Source: Heterostelium multicystogenum
Taxonomy: Eukaryota; Evosea; Eumycetozoa; Acytosteliales; Acytosteliaceae
DNA: 64,000 nt
Reading direction: 5' to 3'
Assembly: GCA_003667245.1 (NCBI GenBank)
Contig: RCNN01000002.1
Span: forward strand, 1-64,000
Under the pieces are notes generated by a model, which had not been told where the DNA came from, ran no database searches, and was given only the letters and a program-made list of their open reading frames with translations. The translations under genes and the position numbers were made by a program. The first letter of the stretch is position 1. Each line of letters starts with the position of its first letter. Positions 57,850 through 64,000 of this stretch are shown here, piece by piece.

Positions 57850-59847
57850 ATGAACGAACCATCAAAGTGCACTTGGTCATTGGGTACCTCTGAGAAATGT
57901 CCACATACCACTAGAACGTATGTATCAGCTCACTAAACATAGCAAGACAGCAGCATCATCATCTCTCAGCAAAAATAAAAATAAATCAACAAATCAAATT
58001 TAATTTCAAAAAATATCTCAAATAATATCTCAGCTAAATTAAATAATACATAATTGAAATAATATAATATATACAATCGATAGGAATAAATATAATTGAT
58101 AGGAAAGTTTAACATTGTATTCTTTTAATATTATTATTAGTAAAGAAACACCAAAGATCTACGATAACATTCTCCAGCAAATCGGAAACACTCCATTGGT
58201 TAGAATCAACAATATTTCAAAGGGATTGAAATGCGAATTATGTAAGTATAGTATACTTTTACAAGTGTAGTAATATTATTATTTGATGATGTGTTGTGGA
58301 ACATTGGCGAACTGTAAACAAGGAAATTTGGGAAATCGTTTTTTCACCCTTTTGGAGCATGCGAAATCGTCGAAAAAAAATATCTTTGAAAATTTTACAT
58401 CATCAAATAAACATTTTGTTGTTCAGATAAGCGTGTTGCTTATTCTCCATGATAACTATCACCTCCTACACTTGATTTAACGTGACTTGATATTAACCCT
58501 ATTCACTCTTGTTCGTTAGTGGCCAAATGTGAATTTTTCAACGCTGGTGGATCTGTAAAGGACAGAATTGGTTACCGTATGGTTCTCGATGCTGAGGCCT
58601 CTGGTCGTATCAAGCCAGGTGACACTTTGATTGAGCCAACCTCAGGTAACACTGGTATTGGTTTGGCTTTGGCCGCCGCTATTAAGGGTTACAAGATGAT
58701 CATCACCTTGCCAGAGAAGATGTCCCAAGAAAAGGTCGATGTCCTCAAGGCTCTCGGTGCCACCATCATCCGTACCCCAACTGAAGCCGCCTTCGACTCA
58801 CCAGAGTCCCACATTGGTGTCGCTTTGAAATTGAATGCTGAGATTCCAAACTCACACATCTTGGATCAATATGCCAATCCATCCAATCCACTCGCACATT
58901 ACGATGGTACCGCTGAGGAAATCATTGATCAATGTGATGGTAAGATCGATATGATCGTATGTACAGCTGGTACTGGTGGTACCATCTCTGGTATTGCTCG
59001 TAAGATCAAGGAGCGTTTGCCACATGTCAAGATTGTTGGTGTCGACCCATTGGGTTCCATTTTGGCCGTTCCAGCCTCATTGAACGAGACTACCATTACT
59101 TCATACAAGATCGAAGGTATTGGTTACGATTTTATTCCAAAGGTTTTGGATCGTTCATTGGTTGACGAGTGGATCAAGACTGAGGACTCTGAGTCATTCA
59201 TCATGGCCCGTCGTTTGATTAAGGAAGAAGGTTTGCTTTGTGGTGGTTCCTCTGGTTCTGCTATGGTTGGTGCCATGAAGGCTGCCGCCCAACTCGGTGA
59301 GGGACAACGTTGCGTTGTTTTGCTTGCTGACTCAATCCGTAACTACATGTCTAAGCATTTGAATGACGACTGGATGGTCGACAATGGTTTCGTCAACCCA
59401 GTCTACCCATCATACAAGACCACCGAAGAAGAGAAGTACCACGGTGCCACCATCAAGGACTTGAACCTTCCAAAGCCAATCACCGTCTCTGCCAACACCA
59501 CCTGTGCTGCTGCCGTTGAGTTGCTCCAAAAGCACGGTTTCGATCAACTTCCAGTTGTCTCTGAGACCAAGAAGCTCCTTGGTTTGGTAACCCTCGGTAA
59601 CTTGCTTTCTCATATCTCATCGAAGCGTTCATTACCAACTGACCCAGTCAGCAAGGTCATGTTCAGATTCCACAGAAACGAACACTTTGTTTCAATTTCC
59701 ACCGAAACCTCTCTTGCCAGTTTACAAAAGTTTTTCGAGACTCATTCATCTGCAATCGTAACTGACAACGATGAAATTGTATCTATTGTTACAAAGATTG
59801 ATCTTTTGACTTATATTATGAAGCACCCAGTTGAACAAAAGCAATAA
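57850..59847 (+). CDS. cbs: Cystathionine beta-synthase
   Basis: PLP enzyme condensing homocysteine and serine to cystathionine. Exon 1 (57850-57917) encodes [20 protein letters not shown], which keeps the Cys and His spacing that binds heme in animal CBS (CTW.LG....PH). Exon 2 (58141-58241): [18 protein letters not shown]. Exon 3 (58520-59847): [16 protein letters not shown] with the PLP Lys, the phosphate loop [34 protein letters not shown], then a C-terminal pair of CBS motifs ([40 protein letters not shown]). About 500 residues, no frame errors. Strongly optimised codons (GGT, AAG, ACC, TTG) suggest high expression. Intron 2 is long at 278 nt. Confidence 0.95.
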
Positions 59848-60138
59848 ATCAACCAATTTATTTTTAGATCTAACATAATTTATATCTTCCCCACCCACAA
59901 CTAAAACCCCCTTTTTGGTATGGCGTGATGGCATTGCTTTGCACAAAACCGCTGAGGAAAAATTAATCATCATTATGTGGAGGTGCTGAACACACTTTCA
60001 TTTCCACTCATTTTATATTAGTTTAACACTTCATTTGTATCTTTAGTTTGTACTATTACTAGACTCTAACATTATTATCATATTAATACATACCAAGCTA
60101 TCAAGCCAATCATTCTACTACATATTGAGCGATCAAAA
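59848..60138. other. Intergenic region
   Basis: AT-rich with a short G/C-richer patch at about 59885-59995 carrying ACCCACAA (snRNA-element-like) and CTGA boxes. Not enough for a snoRNA call. No protein gene. Confidence 0.45.
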
Positions 60139-62573
60139 ATGCAAAGAGAAAACAACTCAACAACTTTAACATCTAGGTTAAGATCTAGATATTATACAGC
60201 AAAAGTTACACATTCTAGGCTCTTTCCCTGTGAAACATTCGTTTCTCTACGATATCTTCTATTTTATCATCGATTTGGATGAGCTCGAGTCTGGTGCATT
60301 GGACATTGGTTGCTTTGGTCACAACAGTCTGAGACCTTTCTCTATTGATGACACTGATTATATGGGCAAGGAGAGGCGCGATATAAAATCGAAACTTCTT
60401 GATGTCTACACGGAGGAATATAAAAAGCAGCAGTTAGAACAACGCTCTGCGATCATTGCCAACCCTAACCTAATTGACCGAGTAGAACTTGTTACCATGC
60501 CAAGGTATTTGAATCTACAGTTTAATCCGGTCAGCTTCTATTACTGCTATTCCAAGGAGGGTTCATTACTGCAGATTGTCGTTGAGATCAACAATACATT
60601 TGGTGAGACACACCTCTATTTCCCAACTGCAATCAAGCGAGACCAACAAACTCCTCAATTTGCAATCAACAACGAACCATATCTCACCTTTGCATCGCAA
60701 AACAAAGACTTTCATGTCAGTCCTTTCAATTCGCTTGATGGTTCATATGTGTTTTGTTTTTCAGATATCAGGAACTGCTTTGACATCAGAATCAATCTGT
60801 TGTCCACCCTCAAGTCTACATCGCTTGAAACCAAGCCAGATGACAAGGACTTCATTCTCACAACTAGGCTATGGTCAAAGTGGAATGCAAGCCCCCTCAC
60901 CAATACCAATCTACTCCGTTTTTGGTCGGATACCCAATCACTACTTTGATGACACTTCCTCGAATTATGTACCAAGCTGCCAAAGCTTCATTACAGCAAG
61001 GGATTGTCTGTCTATGCTAAACCAAATCCACCACTTGAAAATACTACAATCATCATTGAAGCATCACAACTACAATCATTCGCATTTAAATGGTTCACCG
61101 ACTATCTTTCTACATTCCCCAAGGGTTTGTTCATCATCAGCAACCCCAATGGCGAAACAATTACAATTGACAACAACAACAAATCATCAGTGCCAACAAA
61201 CAGCCCAATACCAGAGAATCTATTGACAGAATCTGAACAGCCTATTACAATCAAAGTATTAAACTATGATTTCTATTGGAAGCTCTATCTCTATCATCAA
61301 ATGTCTGGTTTCAGCGCAAAAGCACTTGGATTGGCATTCATGGCAAATGACTTTACTTGTGACAACATGGTATCGTTAATTGCACTACTATGTGACTTAA
61401 CAGTTTGCTCAACTTCTTTACCATCAACTGAACAAGATTCTTGGGGACAACTATCAAAATTCATTGAACCATCTGTATTATCAAACTACTATATCAATCC
61501 AAATACCTCTATTCATTGCTGTATTGATGATTCTAATAGGTAAGTCATATCTTTTTTTTTTGATCATTCTTAGTTTGACTTTTAAGATTATTAATTTCAA
61601 ACCAATATAGCTTCCCAACTAAATCACAAGATCAAGCCAGAGATAAGCTATATTCCGACCACTATAAACATATTGTAGAGAAATTGAGAATTGAAAAGGA
61701 TGATCATGTTTTGGTTATTGAGCCTGGATCACTTGATTTGGTACAACTCATTGGTAAAATGGGATGTAATATTGAAGTGCTAACAAAGAAGCCATTTCAG
61801 TATAAATCGTGGAAGCAAGATATCGAAAAACAAAAGAATACATTGATTACCATTAGATTCGTCAACTCTAACGAGTCTTACTATGAAAATAACGATAAAA
61901 TGTATAATAAGATTGTATCAATAGAGGTGGATAATCACCAAAAGAATGGTTGCAACAAAGAGCTATTTGAGTTCTGTCAATCACATTTAAATCAAAATGG
62001 ACTTGCCTATATCCAGGCAATTACTGGTCCATTCCACCCCTATAATCAAAGAGACTATAAACCACAACTATCACCAAGCAAATGGCAAAGATACTATCTT
62101 AAACGCTCAAACATTGAAAGTAAATACTGGGGTATGATTGCCAAGTTCACTCATAATCCTTTCCAAATGGAATCCAGATATCTCAGCGTAATCGATGCAC
62201 TTGCTACCCCAATTGGATATATCAATGGACACTTTGCTGACCAAAATACTAAAGATACCAAAGAGATACCAACATATCAAATGATTTAGTAAATATGATT
62301 GCATCTGGCCAAATTCAATTACAACTTTTAGAAATGGAAAATATAGGAGATGCATATCCAACAATGTTAGAACACAATCTGCTCCGACTTGAATCAATGA
62401 AAACATCACTCATCGAAGATCTACAAGAGGAAGCAATGAAGAATGGATGCAATCTGAAAATGAACCAAGCAGATTTATTGGAAATCTACAGAATCATACA
62501 ATTCCATCATTACTATCTCATAGCATCATTTAAAACAGTTTGGTCTGTATCTAAAATATTATTGGCAAAGTAA
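60139..62573 (+). CDS. DUF1365 - cyclopropane-fatty-acid-synthase-like fusion protein
   Basis: N-terminal DUF1365 domain: YTAKVTHSRLFPVKHSFLYD, IIDLDELESG, MPRYLNLQFNPVSFYYC, EINNTFGETHLY, FHVSPFNSLDGSYVF, MTLPRIMYQAAKASLQQG. C-terminal CFA-synthase-like half: VLNYDFYWKLYLYHQMSGFS, FMANDFTCDNMVSLIALL, then the methyltransferase region VLVIEPGSLDLVQLIGKMGC and AYIQAITGPF, ending LEIYRIIQFHHYYLIASFKT. The canonical GCGWG SAM loop is not present; EPGSLD stands there instead, so catalysis is doubtful. In bacteria DUF1365 and CFA-synthase genes are commonly neighbours; here they are one protein. Intron 61540-61610. Indels near 60227 (CCC), 60885-60935, 61012 and 62285. The start ATG 60139 gives MQRENNSTTLTSRLRSRY. 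Confidence 0.8.
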
Positions 62574-62823
62574 TAAATCAAGATCTTGATTTTATATTTT
62601 ATAAATATACGTTTGTTATTGTTTGAAGAAAAACTAAATATTATATGTTTTCTCTTTGGTTCTTTTATTAATTCCAAAGTTTAAAATCACTTTGGAGTGA
62701 TATCATTGAGGTTTGTTTTGTGAATATAATATTTCAATAAATTAATGTTTTGATAATGATAATTATTATTAATGTTATTACTATTAACTATATGTAGTTT
62801 GAATCGATTTGTTGTTATATCTT
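62574..62823. other. Convergent 3' region with small hairpin
   Basis: TCCAAAGT (62673-62680) pairs exactly with ACTTTGGA (62689-62696) across 8 nt, between the ends of the convergent fusion gene and the SLC26 gene. Possibly a 3'-end structure. Confidence 0.5.
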
Positions 62824-64000
62824 TTATCTTTTAGTGATGAATTCATCAGAATCTGGATCTGAATAGTCGTCCATTCTAATACCATCGGCAATGATGGCAC
62901 CTGGGCTATTGTGATGAATGTCCTCTTCATCTTGATCGAATGCACCTCTAGTCGATGGAATTTCTACAGAGAGTTCGTTTGCGTTTTGATGGCTGTTGTG
63001 TTCGAGATATGTAACAGCCTCATAGTTAGAATCGAAAATGAGTTGTGGGGTAATCAAGTCGTAGAGACCAGACTTTTTGAATGATTCCTTGATCTTGTCG
63101 GACATTTGAACGAATGAAACCTTAATGTTACGTTTGTGGTAGGCCTCAACCATTTCTTGGAGGGTGAGAAGAGCACTAGCATCTACAACTGGAATGTTGA
63201 CAATGTTGATAATAATTGATTGGAGTGGAGTACCACCATTACCTGCTTCCATGGCGGACTTGTCCATCATACGTTCAATCTCAGCAAGTAACTGTTTGAA
63301 CTGTGAAATGTTTGCGAAATATAAGACTTCGTCGATACGGATCAAGAGGATTCCTTCAATTGGCTCGGCTTCTGGGAATTTGGAAACATCTTTGAAACGA
63401 TTGGTTCCTGGAAACTCTTCCTAGAACACTGTAGACGTGTGGTGAAGATGAATGCTTCAATACCAAGAAGATACACATACCAACGGAGATGAGAATACCA
63501 ATTTCGACCTCCAAGATAAAGGTGGCAAGTAGTGCAACCATGAATTGAGCAAGGTCTCCCCATGATCTGGTTTTCCAAAGGAAAACAACTTCGTGCAACT
63601 CCAACAAACCAAAAGCAGCAACAAAGATAATTGAAGCCATGGTACATTTTGGAGATAGTAGAAAAGCTTGGTCAAAAAGATACAAGTGAACAAGAGGAGG
63701 CAAGAGGTAAGGAAACCAGACAAGCATGTACGTGAACCTGAGGAATCTTGGATACTAGTACGTGGGATTGAAGCAAAGACTGGATAGGTCTTGAACATGG
63801 AACCAAAGATATTTGCTGCACCAAATGCAACCAACTCACGATTGGAGCTAATTGAATAGTTGTACTTTGTTGCTAAACCTTTTGATACTGCTGTTGCTTC
63901 TACGAAACCAATGATAACGATCAAGAATGCTTGTGGAAGAAGTGCTTGCAACTCGTTCAAGTCAAACTTTGGGAATCTTGGTGTTGGGAAACCACCTTTA
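62824..64000 (-). CDS. SLC26/SulP anion transporter with STAS domain, partial
   Basis: C-terminal part of a multi-pass sulphate/anion transporter; the gene runs past the right edge. Seen from the edge inward: FPKFDLNELQALLPQAFLIV, IGFVEATAVSKGLATKYNY, ANIFGSMFKTYPVFASIPRT (SulP helices), VAAFGLLELHEVVFLWKTRS, LLATFILEVEIGILISVGMC, HSSSPHVYSVLGRV, then the STAS domain: GILLIRIDEVLYFANISQF, IINIVNIPVVDASALLTLQE, KVSFVQMSDKIKESFKKSGL. The tail is acidic (DEEDIHHNSPGA, DDYSDPDSDE) and ends FITKR-stop at 62824. Two indels near 63420 and 63690. Substrate unknown within the family (sulphate, chloride/bicarbonate, oxalate). Confidence 0.9.

Noticed and set aside
58283..58480. 65-codon frame inside cbs intron 2
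   Set aside because: Lies within an intron bounded by clear GTAAGT and TTAG sites; no domain.
59915..59998. Possible box C/D snoRNA downstream of cbs (GTGATGG, two CTGA boxes, ACCCACAA upstream)
   Set aside because: No terminal stem, no good internal C' box, and the spacing from the CCCACAA element is not that of known dictyostelid small RNAs.

Overview
The window is nuclear DNA from a dictyostelid social amoeba (Dictyostelia, Amoebozoa). The signs are AT-rich, repeat-studded intergenic DNA, short AT-rich GT..AG introns (mostly 55-110 nt), poly-Gln (CAA/CAG) and Thr/Ser/Asn tracts inside proteins, tightly packed genes on both strands, and a G-alpha subunit that looks like Dictyostelium G-alpha-1. 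I cannot name the species from sequence alone; codon use is less AT-extreme than in D. discoideum. Almost every multi-exon gene contains one or more single-base indels in or next to homopolymers, both extra and missing bases. I read this as draft-assembly error rather than mass gene decay, so many CDS spans below cross apparent frameshifts.

Layout. 1-10 kb: a partial tubulin-tyrosine-ligase-like gene running off the left edge, TFIID subunit TAF5, an F-box/leucine-rich-repeat protein, a frame-broken family gene, a tRNA-Leu(CAA), a secreted CE2-like SGNH esterase and a glycolate-type 2-hydroxyacid oxidase. 10-21 kb: a 2 kb AT-rich gap with palindromes, a quinone-oxidoreductase-like dehydrogenase, G-alpha-1, a 4.5 kb gene-free stretch carrying a long hairpin, and a TOPORS-like RING E3. 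21-36 kb: a class I glutamine amidotransferase, the GPI-anchor enzyme subunit PIG-Q, a secreted beta-helix-type repeat protein, an ankyrin protein, a mitochondrial type II NADH dehydrogenase and TMA7. 36-50 kb: a TM9/nonaspanin, a FIBP homologue, a dictyostelid-type family gene, a TM2-domain protein, a second identical tRNA-Leu(CAA) in the opposite orientation, ER glucosidase I (GH63) and an unrecognised conserved-looking protein. 50-64 kb: a syntaxin-16/Tlg2-type SNARE, a protein with a fungal-type DUF4449 (BPI-like) C-terminus, cystathionine beta-synthase, a DUF1365-cyclopropane-synthase-like fusion, and a partial SLC26/SulP anion transporter.

The genes are an ordinary eukaryotic mix with no operon. 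Themes are secretory-pathway function (PIG-Q, glucosidase I, TM9, syntaxin-16), signalling (G-alpha-1), transcription and ubiquitin (TAF5, TOPORS-like, F-box), and redox, sulphur and lipid metabolism. The most unusual items are (i) the DUF1365-CFAS-like fusion with an eroded SAM motif, (ii) a set of intergenic inverted repeats with 11-19 bp arms that look like small-RNA precursors or foldback remnants, best at 19120-19235, (iii) the inverted tRNA-Leu pair with shared flanks, and (iv) a less AT-rich island at about 56.55-56.82 kb with no assignable gene.
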